Shown: positions 24,571 to 34,141, counted from the stretch's first letter. The stretch: 64,000 bases of DNA from Stenotrophomonas sp046736075 (GCF_046736075.1 NZ_CP177163.1:2790001-2854000), one strand, 5' to 3'. The notes: generated by a model not told the origin, from the letters alone. Numbers and translations are program-made.

Positions 24571-26172
24571 TCACTCGGCGACGCTGCGGTTCGGGTTCTG
24601 CATGTTCTCGCGGGCCTTGCCGTACTGTTCCTTGCGCTGCCAGTGGAAGGTGGCGAAGGCATCCGGTGGCAGCGGCTTGGAGAACAGCCAGCCCTGGCCG
24701 AATTCGACCTGCCGCGATTGCAGGTAGGCGAGCTGGGCGGGCGTTTCCACGCCTTCGGCCACGGTGAACAGGCCCAGCGTCTTCGCCATGTCGATGATGT
24801 GCGAGGTGACCGGGCTGGTGGCGCTCTCGGTGCCAATGGCATCGATGAAGGATTTGTCGATCTTCAACGCATCCAGTGGCAACTGCTGCAGGTACTGCAG
24901 GCTGGAATAGCCGACGCCGAAGTCGTCGATGGCCACGCAGTGCCCGGCGCGGCGCGCGGCGGCCAGGCTGTTGCGGGCGCGCTGGATGTCGATGAAGCCG
25001 CGTTCGGTGGCCTCCAGCCAGATCTGCTGGGGATGGATGCCGGTGCCCTGCAGCTTCTGCGTCAGCACCTTCAGGGCGCGGCCGCTGCTGACGTCCTCGG
25101 CGGCGAGGTTGATCGCGATGTGGGCGCTGCGGTCCTGTACGAGCAGGTCGCGCATGTCGGCGATGACGTTGTCCATCACCTGGTCGGTCAGCGCCTCGAT
25201 CAGGCCGGTGTCTTCGGCCAGCGGGATGAACAGGTCCGGGCGCACCAGGCTGCCGTCGGGCCGCTGCCAGCGCACCAGCGATTCGGCACCGATGCAGATG
25301 CCGGTATCCAGTTCGATGATGGGCTGGTAGTGCATGAAGAACTCCCGCCGCCGGACCGCCGTGGCCAGCTCGGCGCGCAGCGACAGACGCCGCCGCGACA
25401 GCCACAGCGCCAGGGCGATGGCCGCCGCCGCACCGAGTACGCCCGCGGGCGCGAACTGCCACAGCAGCGGCCGGATGCTGGCCAGCAAGGGCGCGCGTGG
25501 CGCGGTGGCAATGGCCAGCCACTGCTGGTCCTGCGCAGTGGCGAACAGCGTGTGGGAATCCATGCCGCTGCGGGGCTCGCGCAGCAGGTCGAGCATCAGG
25601 GTCGGGTCGGCGATCGGCTGGTGGGCAATCAGGCGCCCGTCCGGGCTGGCCACGGCCAGGCGTACGTCCGGGTCGGTGATGACATCGACCAGCCGGTCGG
25701 GGTTCATCAGAATGTCGTAGCGGCCATAGTGCAGGGCCAGCAGCGGCACGCCATTGCCGGCCAGCGGGCGCACGTCGAGCTTGATGCCGACGCCCTCGGC
25801 GGTGAGGTGGTCCGGCTCGGGGCGGCGGATCGGCGCCTCCATCGGGCCCCAGGAGGTGCAGATCAGGCGGTCGTCCTGGAAGTAGCCCATCTGCTCGGCC
25901 GAGACGGTGCTGATCACCAGCCCGCGCATGAGTTGCAGGTGCGCGGTGGAACAGGGCTCCAGGGTGCTGGCATTGGCCTGGCGCAGGGCGGTCAGCCCGG
26001 CCTCGTAGGCGCGGTGGGCGCGCAGCAGGGTGCGTTCGGCGGTGAACTGCAGGCGATCCCGGGCGGCATCGTTGGCGCGATGGACGTTGAAATAGAGCAG
26101 GGTGGCCATCGGCACGAGCGCGCCAAGCAGGGCGAACAGCACGGTGACGGCGATGTTCCGGGTGCGGTTCAA
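24571..26172 (-). CDS. CSS-motif membrane EAL phosphodiesterase
   Basis: 533 aa from a TTG start with AAGAGG six bases before it. A membrane segment (IAVTVLFALLGALVPMATLL) and a periplasmic domain with CSTAH and a second Cys in RLICTSWG form the redox-sensitive CSS sensor. A second membrane segment (APAGVLGAAAAIALALWL) and the EAL domain follow: IGAESLVRW, NLAAEDV, EATERG, AIDDFGVGYSS, LDALKIDKSFID and EGVET. The first-Glu motif is ESL rather than EAL; the other catalytic residues stay. It should hydrolyse cyclic di-GMP under control of periplasmic oxidation. Confidence 0.85.
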   Translation of the reverse strand: MNRTRNIAVTVLFALLGALVPMATLLYFNVHRANDAARDRLQFTAERTLLRAHRAYEAGLTALRQANASTLEPCSTAHLQLMRGLVISTVSAEQMGYFQDDRLICTSWGPMEAPIRRPEPDHLTAEGVGIKLDVRPLAGNGVPLLALHYGRYDILMNPDRLVDVITDPDVRLAVASPDGRLIAHQPIADPTLMLDLLREPRSGMDSHTLFATAQDQQWLAIATAPRAPLLASIRPLLWQFAPAGVLGAAAAIALALWLSRRRLSLRAELATAVRRREFFMHYQPIIELDTGICIGAESLVRWQRPDGSLVRPDLFIPLAEDTGLIEALTDQVMDNVIADMRDLLVQDRSAHIAINLAAEDVSSGRALKVLTQKLQGTGIHPQQIWLEATERGFIDIQRARNSLAAARRAGHCVAIDDFGVGYSSLQYLQQLPLDALKIDKSFIDAIGTESATSPVTSHIIDMAKTLGLFTVAEGVETPAQLAYLQSRQVEFGQGWLFSKPLPPDAFATFHWQRKEQYGKARENMQNPNRSVAE

Positions 26173-26421
26173 GCAGACCTCTTGCCAGCCGGCCCGTGGC
26201 CTGGAAGCCCTATCTGACCACCTGCCCGCGCGGAAAGAAACAGGAAAACCCCGCACTCCCGTTCGGACAAGGCCCTGACGGCCCGCTGTGCCGCCGGCAG
26301 CGGGTGAAACCCGTCAGCCCTGCGCACCGCCGTGCCCGGCCGGCGCGACTCGCCCGATGAGGACTGGCGCCCGCGCGGACACTCTTCTATGGTCCGAAGC
26401 ACCACCGCCACGGCCCAGCCC

Positions 26422-27801
26422 ATGTCCGACCCCGCTCAACCGCCGGAACACCTCCGGCGCAGCCTGTCCAACCGCCACCTGCAACTGATCGCCATCGGCG
26501 GTGCCATCGGCACCGGCCTGTTCATGGGGTCGGGCAAGACCATCAGCCTGGCCGGCCCGTCCATCGTGCTGGTGTACCTGATCATCGGCGCGATGCTGTT
26601 CTTCGTGATGCGCGCGATGGGCGAGCTGCTGCTGTCCAACCTGGAGTACAAGTCCTTCATCGACTTTTCCACCGACCTGCTCGGGCCGTGGGCCGGTTTC
26701 TTCTGCGGATGGACCTACTGGTTCTGCTGGATCATCACCGCGATCGCCGACGTGATCGCGATTGCCGCCTACGCGCAGTTCTGGTTCCCCGGGCTGGCAC
26801 CGTGGATACCGGCGCTGCTGTGCGTGATGCTGCTGGTGGCGTTGAATCTGGTAACGGTGAAGCTGTTCGGCGAAATGGAGTTCTGGTTCGCGCTGATCAA
26901 GATCATCGCGATCTGCGCGCTGATCATCACCGGCTTCGGGCTGGTGGCGTGGGGCTTCACCGCGCCCTCCGGGCACGTGGCCTCGTTCACCAACCTGTGG
27001 AATGACGGCGGCGTGTTCCCGATGGGGCTGGCCGGCTTCTTCGCGGGCTTCCAGATTGCGGTGTTCGCCTTTGTCGGCATCGAACTGGTGGGCACCACCG
27101 CAGCGGAAACCGCCGACCCGGAGCGCAACCTGCCGAAGGCGATCAACTCGATCCCGATCCGCATCATCGTGTTCTACGTGCTGGCCCTGATCGCGATCAT
27201 GGCGGTGACGCCGTGGCGCGAGGTGGTGCCGGGCAAGAGCCCGTTCGTGGAGCTGTTCGTGCTGGCCGGCATTCCCGCCGCCGCCAGCCTGATCAACTTC
27301 GTGGTGCTGACCTCGGCAACGTCGTCGGCCAACAGCGGCATCTTCTCCACCAGCCGCATGATGTACGGGCTGGCGGAGGAAGGGCACGCGCCGGGCATGT
27401 TCGCGCGGCTGTCGCGCGCGGCGGTGCCGGCGCGCGGACTGCTGTTCTCGTGCCTGTGCCTGCTGCTGGGCGCGATGCTGATCTACCTGATCCCGAACCT
27501 GGTCACGGCCTTCACCCTGGTCACCACGCTGGCGGCGGTGCTGTTCATGTTCGTGTGGTCGCTGATCCTGTGCTCGTACATCGTGTACCGGCGCCGCCGG
27601 CCGCAGCTGCACGCGGCATCGCGCTTCAAGATGCCGGGCGGGGTGCTGATGTGCGGGGTGTGCCTGGCGTTCTTCGTGTTCGTGCTGGTGCTGCTGACCC
27701 TGCAGCCGGACACCCTGTACGCCCTGCTGATCAGCCCGCTGTGGTTCCTGCTGCTGGGCCTGGGCTATGCCGGCAAGCGGCTGGTGGCCCGCCTGGCGTA
27801 A
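26422..27801 (+). CDS. cycA: D-serine/D-alanine/glycine permease
   Basis: 459 aa, twelve membrane segments, amino-acid permease family. Near-exact agreement with E. coli CycA in long blocks: NRHLQLIAIGGAIGTGLFMG, RAMGELLLSNLEYKS, DLLGPWAGFF, and ELVGTTAAETADPE. It imports D-Ala, D-Ser and Gly with protons. Its catabolic partners dadA and alr lie 31 kb to the right. ATG 26422 is chosen by family length; ATG 26389 is possible. A strong hairpin follows the stop. Confidence 0.9.
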   Translation: MSDPAQPPEHLRRSLSNRHLQLIAIGGAIGTGLFMGSGKTISLAGPSIVLVYLIIGAMLFFVMRAMGELLLSNLEYKSFIDFSTDLLGPWAGFFCGWTYWFCWIITAIADVIAIAAYAQFWFPGLAPWIPALLCVMLLVALNLVTVKLFGEMEFWFALIKIIAICALIITGFGLVAWGFTAPSGHVASFTNLWNDGGVFPMGLAGFFAGFQIAVFAFVGIELVGTTAAETADPERNLPKAINSIPIRIIVFYVLALIAIMAVTPWREVVPGKSPFVELFVLAGIPAAASLINFVVLTSATSSANSGIFSTSRMMYGLAEEGHAPGMFARLSRAAVPARGLLFSCLCLLLGAMLIYLIPNLVTAFTLVTTLAAVLFMFVWSLILCSYIVYRRRRPQLHAASRFKMPGGVLMCGVCLAFFVFVLVLLTLQPDTLYALLISPLWFLLLGLGYAGKRLVARLA

Positions 27802-27807
27802 CGCTGC

Positions 27808-27836
27808 ACCGGGCCCGCCCGCGCGGCGGGCCCGGT
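27808..27836 (+). terminator. Hairpin after cycA
   Basis: Perfect 12-bp arms ACCGGGCCCGCC / GGCGGGCCCGGT with a five-base loop start seven bases after the TAA. The T-run is short (ATTC), but stem strength makes termination likely. Confidence 0.65.
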
Positions 27837-27905
27837 ATTCACCTTCGGTTCGCAGCCGTGGCCGGATGATCGCGCCGCACGACTGACGTGCCCCGAACCG
27901 AGCCC

Positions 27906-28679
27906 ATGAACCTGTCCCTGCCCGCCGCGCTGGCTGTGCTGCTGTTGCTGATGCCCGGCGTTGCAGGCGCGCGCACGGTGTATCGCTGTGTGCAGGGCAG
28001 TACGGTGAGCCTGGCCACCGCGCCCGAGCCGGGGTCGAAATGCACCCCGCAGCAGATTGACGACAACGCGGTGCAGACCCCCAACCTGTGGGGGAACATG
28101 GGCATCTTCAGCGGCACCCTGTACGAGCGCGAGCAGGACGGCGCGCTGGTCTACTCGACCCGCAACCTGCCCGGCTCGCGGGTGTTCCTGAAGTTCACCG
28201 TTGCCACGCCGCCGGGCGAGCCGGCGCATGAAGGGCTGGGCAAGGTCGGTGCGCCGCAGTTGAACCGGCATGCCAGGCAGTTCAAGGCTGCCGCCAAAGC
28301 CACCGGTGTGGACGACGCGTGGCTGCGTGCGATCGCGCACGCCGAGAGTGGGTTCGATGCCGGCGCGGTATCACCCAAGGGCGCGCAGGGCGTGATGCAG
28401 CTGATGCCCGATACGGCCACTGAGTTCGGCGTGGCCGATCCGCTGTCTGCCGAGCAGTCGATCAACGGCGGCGCGCGCTACATGAAGGCGCTGCTGCGCC
28501 GCTACAAGGGCGACCGCGTGCTGGCCGCTGCGGCCTACAACGCAGGCATCGGTGCGGTGACGCGTTACAAGGGCGTGCCGCCGTACGCCGAAACGCTGGC
28601 CTACGTGGAGAAGGTCAGCGCGCTGTATGTGCGGTATCGCGAAGCGATGGGGTTCCGCGTGGAAACGCCGGCGAAGTAG
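27906..28679 (+). CDS. Lytic transglycosylase, SLT family
   Basis: 257 aa with a signal peptide ending GVAGA. A DUF4124-like start (RTVYRCVQGSTVSLAT) precedes the catalytic domain: AIAHAESGFDAGAVSPKGAQ with the catalytic Glu in ES, GVMQLMPDTA, NGGARYMKALL and AAYNAGIGAV. It cleaves peptidoglycan glycan strands in the periplasm. It is monocistronic between cycA and a convergent TPR gene. Confidence 0.85.
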   Translation: MNLSLPAALAVLLLLMPGVAGARTVYRCVQGSTVSLATAPEPGSKCTPQQIDDNAVQTPNLWGNMGIFSGTLYEREQDGALVYSTRNLPGSRVFLKFTVATPPGEPAHEGLGKVGAPQLNRHARQFKAAAKATGVDDAWLRAIAHAESGFDAGAVSPKGAQGVMQLMPDTATEFGVADPLSAEQSINGGARYMKALLRRYKGDRVLAAAAYNAGIGAVTRYKGVPPYAETLAYVEKVSALYVRYREAMGFRVETPAK

Positions 28680-28702
28680 GCCGGCGGGCCGCACGGTACC
28701 GC

Positions 28703-30226
28703 TCAGCGGGTCGGGTCGGAACCAAACAGGTCAATGCGTTCGATGCGGCCAACCGCCTGCACCGCGGCACGCACGTCGGCACGCTGCTTGAGCTGGCGCC
28801 AGCGCTGATCGCGCACGGCATCGCCGGGCAGCGACGGCACGGTGCGGTAGTCCTGCAGCAACACCAGCGCATCGCCACGCTCCTCCGGGGAGCGCAGCTG
28901 GGCGATCAGGCGGGCAGCCGCGTCGTCCATGCGGTTGTCTTCGAGCAGGACGTCGACCAGGACCAGGTCGGCCTCGTCGGGATGGCCCAGCAGCCAGTCG
29001 CGTGCGGCATCGCCCTGGGCGCGGTCGTTCAACTGGCGGAACACGGTCAGCCGCAGCCATTGGCGTCCAAACTCCCAGTAGCCCAGCTCCGCCGGCAGCA
29101 CCGCCAGGGTATCCAGGGCCTGCTGCGGTCGCTGCAGGGACATCTGCCAGCCGGCCAGGACCAGGTACTGAACCGTGTTGGGCGCGTCTGAATCGTGGAA
29201 CCGCAGGGCCTGCGCCTGGGTGGCCAACGCTGCGTCCATGTCGCCCAGGCGCCGCTGCGCACGGGCACGGCTGTACAGCAGCCACGCCAGGTCGTCGGCG
29301 CCCTCGTAGGTGCGCGGCGCGGTCGTGTCCTGCGCCTGCACCGACGCGGCGATGCTGTCGGTCATGGCGATCACCGCAGCGTCGTCGCCGGTCATCAGCA
29401 GGGTGTCTGCCATGCGCACGGGCAGGGTGCCTTCCTCGGGCCGCAGCAGAGCGGCCACGCGCAGGGCATCGGTATAGCGGCGCGCCGAGAGGACTGGATC
29501 GAACCGCGCGTTGCCGCGGTCAACGACCCGGTCAAAGCGTTTGTCGCTGCGCAGCGCGATCAGCTGGCTCGGGTCGTCGATGCGCGCGACGGTGGCGGCC
29601 AGCCGGTCCTGCTCGCCCGCGTCGGCCTGCAGCGTGGCCAGCGAGCGCCATAGACGCGCCGGTTCCATGCCGTTGTCCTGCCACTGGCGGTCGAACAACG
29701 CCTGCAGCAGGGTGCGGCGGGTGGTCGGATCGTCCTTCAGCTGATGCAGCAGGTAGCCGATCAGATCGCTCTTGATCTCGCTGTTGAACCGGTCGGTAAG
29801 CTGCAGTGAACGGGCGAGGTTGAGGGCGGCATCGCGCGGCTGTTGCTGCTGCACCTGCAGGCGGGCAAGCAGGTAAATGGCGCGGGGGTCGTCGGCGCGC
29901 GCGGCCAGCGCGGTGCGCAGGTAGCGCTCGGCGTCGACGTTCTGCCCGCTCTTCAGGGCGGTCATGCCGGCCGCCACCCACGCGTCCTGGCGCGCGTCGG
30001 CCGGCACCTGCGGCAGCGCGGGATCGGCGAGCACGCGTTCGAACACGATCATTGCGCCGAGCGCGTCACCGCGATCGGACTGCATGATCGCCTCGGCTAC
30101 CGAATCGACCAGACGCTGTGCATCCGCACTGAGCGGCGCGGCGGGGGCGACGCTGATGGCGGCCGACGCAGCGGTGCTGGTCGCCAACGCGAGCAGCAGT
30201 GCAAGAGCATGACGACGCAGGGGCAT
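28703..30226 (-). CDS. Periplasmic TPR-repeat protein
   Basis: 507 aa. The start at 30226 gives a signal peptide (MPLRRHALALLLALATSTAASA) behind GGAAGGAA. The rest is alpha-helical with tetratricopeptide-like pairs (AWVAAGMTALKSGQNVDAERYLRTAL, ARAQRRLGDMDAALATQAQALR). It is probably a scaffold in the envelope; no enzyme domain was seen. It is divergent from the NHL/M23 gene across a 148-bp spacer. Confidence 0.7.
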   Translation of the reverse strand: MPLRRHALALLLALATSTAASAAISVAPAAPLSADAQRLVDSVAEAIMQSDRGDALGAMIVFERVLADPALPQVPADARQDAWVAAGMTALKSGQNVDAERYLRTALAARADDPRAIYLLARLQVQQQQPRDAALNLARSLQLTDRFNSEIKSDLIGYLLHQLKDDPTTRRTLLQALFDRQWQDNGMEPARLWRSLATLQADAGEQDRLAATVARIDDPSQLIALRSDKRFDRVVDRGNARFDPVLSARRYTDALRVAALLRPEEGTLPVRMADTLLMTGDDAAVIAMTDSIAASVQAQDTTAPRTYEGADDLAWLLYSRARAQRRLGDMDAALATQAQALRFHDSDAPNTVQYLVLAGWQMSLQRPQQALDTLAVLPAELGYWEFGRQWLRLTVFRQLNDRAQGDAARDWLLGHPDEADLVLVDVLLEDNRMDDAAARLIAQLRSPEERGDALVLLQDYRTVPSLPGDAVRDQRWRQLKQRADVRAAVQAVGRIERIDLFGSDPTR

Positions 30227-30374
30227 GGGGGTTCCTTCCGTGGCAACAACAGGGATTGAACCCGGGATGGCGGATCGGCACAAGTCGCGCGTGCGCGGCA
30301 ACAACGCTGCTATGGGTGTGCAGGCGCGTGCCAAGCGACTATCGTCGTCACCTCGACATCAGACAGGAAGTGGC

Positions 30375-32453
30375 ATGGCACGTGCGTATTGGGCAGGCGG
30401 CATCGGCGTGGTCACGGCCGCGTTGCTGGCATGGACCTACCTGCACGAGCCCGCGCCACCTGCACCACCGCCGGGCCCGGCGCCGACCGTGCTGGGCTGG
30501 ACGGCGCAGATCGAGGCGCTGGCGGGCGACGGTGTCGCCGGTGCGCGCGAGGGTGCGGGCATGCAGGCGCGTTTCGCCGATCCGTACGGTATGGCGGTGG
30601 ATGCGCAGGGCGTGGTGTACGTTGCCGATGCCGGCGACAACAACCGCATCCGCCGCATCCATCCCGATGGTCGCGTGGAGACGCTGGCCGGGTCCGGCGA
30701 AGGCTGGCGCGACGGGCCGGCGTTGCAGGCGCAGTTCAACACGCCGTCGGCGATCGCAGTGGATGCGGCCGGCACGCTGTATGTGGCCGACACCGGCAAC
30801 CATGCAATCCGCCGCATCGACCGCGATGGCACGGTGAGCACGTTGGCCGGCGACGGCCAGCGTGGCTACCTGGACGGGCCGGCGCGGCAGGCGCGCTTCG
30901 ATGCACCGATGGGCATTGCAGTGGACGCCAGCGGGCGTGTGTTCGTGGCCGACACGTACAACGACCGCATCCGCGTGATCGAGACCGACGGGCAGGTGCG
31001 CACGCTGGCCGGTGGCGAGGTGCCCGGCAACATCGACGGCGCCGGCATCGGTGCGCGGCTGGATACGCCGGTGGCGCTCGCGCTGGATGGTCACGGCAAC
31101 CTGCTGATCGCCGATCTGTTCAACAACGCGATCCGCCAGCTCGCCCCGGATGGCACCCTGACCACGCGTGTCACCGGTGGTGGTCTGCTCAATGGCCCGT
31201 TGTCGTTGGCGGTGACCCATGACGGGGTGATCTACGCCAGCGACATCAACGGCAAGGTGGTGCAGATCTCGGCCCAGGGCCATCAGCTCGCGCTGGCCGG
31301 TGTTGCGCCGCAGCCGCGCTTTGCGCGACCGACCGCGCTGGCACTGGATGCCGGGGGCGGGCTGTATCTGGCCGACGCGGGGTCCTACCGGGTGCACCGG
31401 CTGCGCGCGCTGGACGCGGGGCAGACCGCGCCGCCGGCCCTGGTCGGCCCTGCGCCCGATGCGCCGTTGCCGGCCACCGGCGGGCGCTGGCCGCTGGCGC
31501 CGCAGGATGGCTGGCACGAGGTGGTGGGTACGCTGGGCGAAGTGCGCGGCAACTTCAGTGGCGAGAGCCGCCATCACCTGCACGGCGGCTTCGATATCCG
31601 TGGCGACGTGGGCCAGCCGGTGCTGGCCATCGCCGACGCCAAGGTCAGCAGCCCGGCGGCGAGCTGGGCGCTGGGCGGTCAGGGCGAAGGTCTGGCGCTG
31701 GACACGCTCAAGTACATCCACATGAAGGTCGGGCGCGATCCGCGCGACCGCCCGCTGGATGGGCGCTGGCAGCAGCTGCTGGATGCCGACGGCAAACTGG
31801 AACGCATCCGCGTGCGGCGTGGCACGCGCTTCCAGGCGGGCGAACCGCTGGGCAGCATCAACCGCATGGCGCATGTGCACCTGAGCGTGGGCGCCAGCGG
31901 GTTCGAACGCAACGCAGTGGCGCTGGGCTTTGCGCACTACGCCGATACGGTGGCCCCGCGCATCACGGCGGTGAGCCTGCTGGATGATCTGGAGCAGCCG
32001 CTGGTCGCCGGTGCCGACGGTCGCGTGGCGGTCCCACGGCAGGGGCCCGGCGTGCAGATCGTGGTGGAGGCCTGGGACCAGGTGGACCGCAATCTGCCAC
32101 GGCGCCGGTTGGGCCTGTACCAGGTGGGTTACCAGATTCTCGATGCGCAGGGACAGCCACTGGCGGGGTATGAGCAGCCCCGCTTCAACATCGTGTTCAA
32201 CCGCATGCCCGCGGAGGACAGCGCCACCGTGGTGGCCTATGCCCCGGACAGCGGCATCACGGTGCATGGCAGTGCGGTGACCCGCTTCCGCTACCTGGTC
32301 ACCAATACCGTCCGCGACGGGTTGGTGGAGACCGGGCGCTGGCAGGCGGATGCGCTGCCGGCGGGCGACTACGTGATCCGTGGCAGTGCGCGCGACTACA
32401 GCGGCAACGAGGCGACCGGCCCGCGTGACCTGAAGATCACGCTGCTGCCCTGA
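30375..32453 (+). CDS. NHL-propeller protein fused to an M23-like peptidase domain
   Basis: 692 aa. A single membrane anchor (YWAGGIGVVTAALLAWTYL) is followed by a Pro-rich linker. Residues of about 40-350 hold NHL blades (GMAVDAQGVVYVADAGDNNRIRR, AIAVDAAGTLYVADTGN, GIAVDASGRVFVADTYN, ALALDGHGNLLIADLFNN). At about 390-510 lies an M23/LytM-like domain with HGGFDI (HxxxD) and AHVHLSV (HxH), the usual zinc ligands, so catalysis is possible. An Ig-like C-terminal part ends in YSGNEATGPRDLKI. The protein is envelope-facing; the target may be peptidoglycan or protein. Confidence 0.75.
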   Translation: MARAYWAGGIGVVTAALLAWTYLHEPAPPAPPPGPAPTVLGWTAQIEALAGDGVAGAREGAGMQARFADPYGMAVDAQGVVYVADAGDNNRIRRIHPDGRVETLAGSGEGWRDGPALQAQFNTPSAIAVDAAGTLYVADTGNHAIRRIDRDGTVSTLAGDGQRGYLDGPARQARFDAPMGIAVDASGRVFVADTYNDRIRVIETDGQVRTLAGGEVPGNIDGAGIGARLDTPVALALDGHGNLLIADLFNNAIRQLAPDGTLTTRVTGGGLLNGPLSLAVTHDGVIYASDINGKVVQISAQGHQLALAGVAPQPRFARPTALALDAGGGLYLADAGSYRVHRLRALDAGQTAPPALVGPAPDAPLPATGGRWPLAPQDGWHEVVGTLGEVRGNFSGESRHHLHGGFDIRGDVGQPVLAIADAKVSSPAASWALGGQGEGLALDTLKYIHMKVGRDPRDRPLDGRWQQLLDADGKLERIRVRRGTRFQAGEPLGSINRMAHVHLSVGASGFERNAVALGFAHYADTVAPRITAVSLLDDLEQPLVAGADGRVAVPRQGPGVQIVVEAWDQVDRNLPRRRLGLYQVGYQILDAQGQPLAGYEQPRFNIVFNRMPAEDSATVVAYAPDSGITVHGSAVTRFRYLVTNTVRDGLVETGRWQADALPAGDYVIRGSARDYSGNEATGPRDLKITLLP

Positions 32454-32459
32454 CCCGGC

Positions 32460-32834
32460 TCAGGCGCCGACGCGCTCGCGCTCGGCGTCCATGTCCGCCA
32501 GCGGCCGCACCTCGATGCTGCCGAAGCGCGACCACGGGAACTGCTCGGCGATGCGCATGGCCTCGTCACGGTCGGGCGCGTTGATCAGGTTGAAGCCGGC
32601 CAGCAGTTCGCGGGTTTCGGCGAACGGGCCATCGGTGATCCGCGACTGGCCCTGCCGCACGCGCACCGTCTGCGCGCTGGCGACCGGTTCCAGCTTCTGT
32701 GCCAGCACCAGCGTGCCCTCGGCCTGCAGGGTGTCGGCATGCTGCAGGCAGTCGTGCATCAGGCGATCGTATTCATCGCCGGGCAGCGCCTGCAGCAGGC
32801 TTTCGTCGATATAGATCAGCAGCAGGAACTGCAT
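32460..32834 (-). CDS. DGPF/YCII-family protein (ECF42 partner)
   Basis: 124 aa from the ATG giving MQFLLLIYIDES, where family similarity starts; ATG at 32864 would add ten residues. It has the DGPF motif in ITDGPFAETRELLAGFNLI and the ferredoxin-like YCII fold. Genes of this type accompany ECF42 sigma factors, and one such sigma gene lies 1.8 kb away in the divergent operon. The enzymatic role is unproven. Confidence 0.8.
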   Translation of the reverse strand: MQFLLLIYIDESLLQALPGDEYDRLMHDCLQHADTLQAEGTLVLAQKLEPVASAQTVRVRQGQSRITDGPFAETRELLAGFNLINAPDRDEAMRIAEQFPWSRFGSIEVRPLADMDAERERVGA

Positions 32835-32933
32835 GGCCGGGTCCGTGTCGGCAGGGGTGTCCATGATGCCCCAGCCGGCGCAACGGCCGTGTTGCAGCGC
32901 CGCAGCGGGTGCCGCGGCCGGTTGGTTGAGCGC

Positions 32934-33027
32934 TGGGCCGCGATGCCCTTGTCGGCGAATGTCCCCCGGCGTCGGCCTGCGGCCGCCCCCTCCTCCTTTA
33001 CTTCGCCCACAAGGGCATCGCGGCCCA
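32934..33027. repeat. Long inverted repeat in a 410-bp gene-free spacer
   Basis: Arms 32934-32959 and 33002-33027 are complementary over 26 bases with one mismatch (outer 19 perfect, starting TGGGCCGCGATGCCC), around a 42-base GC-rich centre. The whole would fold as a large cruciform or RNA hairpin. It fills part of the spacer 32835-33244, where a second, smaller pair (CTCTGCCTG at 33070-33078 / CAGGCAGAG at 33129-33137) and a possible ECF promoter are also found. No gene was seen in the spacer. Confidence 0.75.
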
Positions 33028-33169
33028 CGTGTCCAGATTGCTGGGGCCTCGCAGCGGCCACGGGCGTCTCTCTGCCTGCCGCAAGCCTTGGAGCACGACA
33101 TCCTCCCCGCTGTCGGCAACAGCCTGAACAGGCAGAGGGAAAGGGAAGAAGAAGTTCTTTTCGCAGAGG

Positions 33170-33198
33170 TGTCGATTTCCGCCCCGCTGCAACGTTGT
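33170..33198 (+). promoter_or_regulatory. Candidate ECF42-type promoter
   Basis: TGTCGA at 33170-33175 and CGTTGT at 33193-33198 are separated by 17 bases, 47 bp before the DGPF gene at 33245. TGTCGA is the reported upstream element of ECF42 promoters. The downstream element is only a partial match. Autoregulation by the sigma factor encoded in the same operon would fit. Confidence 0.4.
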
Positions 33199-33244
33199 AT
33201 CCATGAAGGGCCCGCCAACTGGGCCTGCCCCGAAGGAGACACCG

Positions 33245-33664
33245 ATGAAAGTCATGGTACTGGTCAAGGCGACCGCGGCCACCGAGGCCGGTCAGATGCC
33301 GACCGAGGACGAGATCCGCGCGATGGGCGCCTACAACGAACAACTGGTACAGGCCGGGATCATGCTGGCCGGCGAGGGCCTGCACCCGACCTCACGCGCC
33401 CGCCGGGTGGCCTTCGGCGGCGACGCACCGCGGGTGATCGATGGCCCGTTCGCCGAGACCCGTGAACTGGTCTGCGGATTCTGGCTGTGGCAGGTGCGCT
33501 CGCTGGACGAGGCCACCGAATGGCTCACCCGTGCCCCGTTCGCCCCTGGCGATGTGGTCGAGCTGCGCCCGATTCTCAGCGCCGAGGATTTCGGCGCCGC
33601 CTTCACCCCCGAATTACAGGCGCAGGAACAGCGTCTGCGTGACCAGATCCACAGCGCCGATTGA
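33245..33664 (+). CDS. DGPF/YCII-family protein, first gene of the sigma operon
   Basis: 139 aa, AAGGAG before the ATG. Motif VIDGPFAETRELVCGFWLW, start MKVMVLVKATAATEAGQMP. It belongs to the DGPF group found with ECF42 sigma factors. It heads a run of four same-strand genes (DGPF, two VOC proteins, sigma) with spacings of 22-50 bp. Physiological role unknown. Confidence 0.85.
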   Translation: MKVMVLVKATAATEAGQMPTEDEIRAMGAYNEQLVQAGIMLAGEGLHPTSRARRVAFGGDAPRVIDGPFAETRELVCGFWLWQVRSLDEATEWLTRAPFAPGDVVELRPILSAEDFGAAFTPELQAQEQRLRDQIHSAD

Positions 33665-33696
33665 CCCATTCCCCCGCATTCCCCTGGAGCATTCCC

Positions 33697-34119
33697 ATGA
33701 AACTGATTCCGTTCCTGAGCTTCAACGGCCAGACCCACGAGGCGATGGCCTTCTATGCCAAGGTCCTCAACGGCACGGTCACCTCGGAAATGAAGTACCG
33801 CGACATGCCGCCGATGGAGAACACCGAGGGCTGTGGCGAGATGCCGCCGGAGACCCTGGACCACGTGGCGCACAGCCAGCTGGAGGTGGGCCAGGCGATC
33901 CTGATGGCGGCCGACAGTCCGTCCGGCCCGGGCGAGGGCAGCACCACCATCAACATCGACGTGGAGTCCGTGGACGAAGCCGAGCGCGTGTTCGCGGCGC
34001 TGGCCGAGGGCGGCGAGATCAAGATGCCGATCGGCGAGACCTTCTGGGCGCATCGCTGGGGCTTCCTGATCGACCGCTACGGCAAGCCGTGGATGGTCAA
34101 CTGCATGAAGCAACCCTGA
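33697..34119 (+). CDS. VOC-family protein, PhnB/DUF1428-like
   Basis: 140 aa starting MKLIPFLSFNGQTHEAMAFY, with the paired beta-alpha-beta-beta-beta repeats of the vicinal oxygen chelate fold and a closing WGFLIDRYGKPWMVN as in PhnB-like proteins. It could be a metal-dependent isomerase or dioxygenase-like enzyme, or a binding protein. It is in the sigma operon. Confidence 0.8.
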   Translation: MKLIPFLSFNGQTHEAMAFYAKVLNGTVTSEMKYRDMPPMENTEGCGEMPPETLDHVAHSQLEVGQAILMAADSPSGPGEGSTTINIDVESVDEAERVFAALAEGGEIKMPIGETFWAHRWGFLIDRYGKPWMVNCMKQP

Positions 34120-34141
34120 TTCCCAGCCAAGGACACCGACC

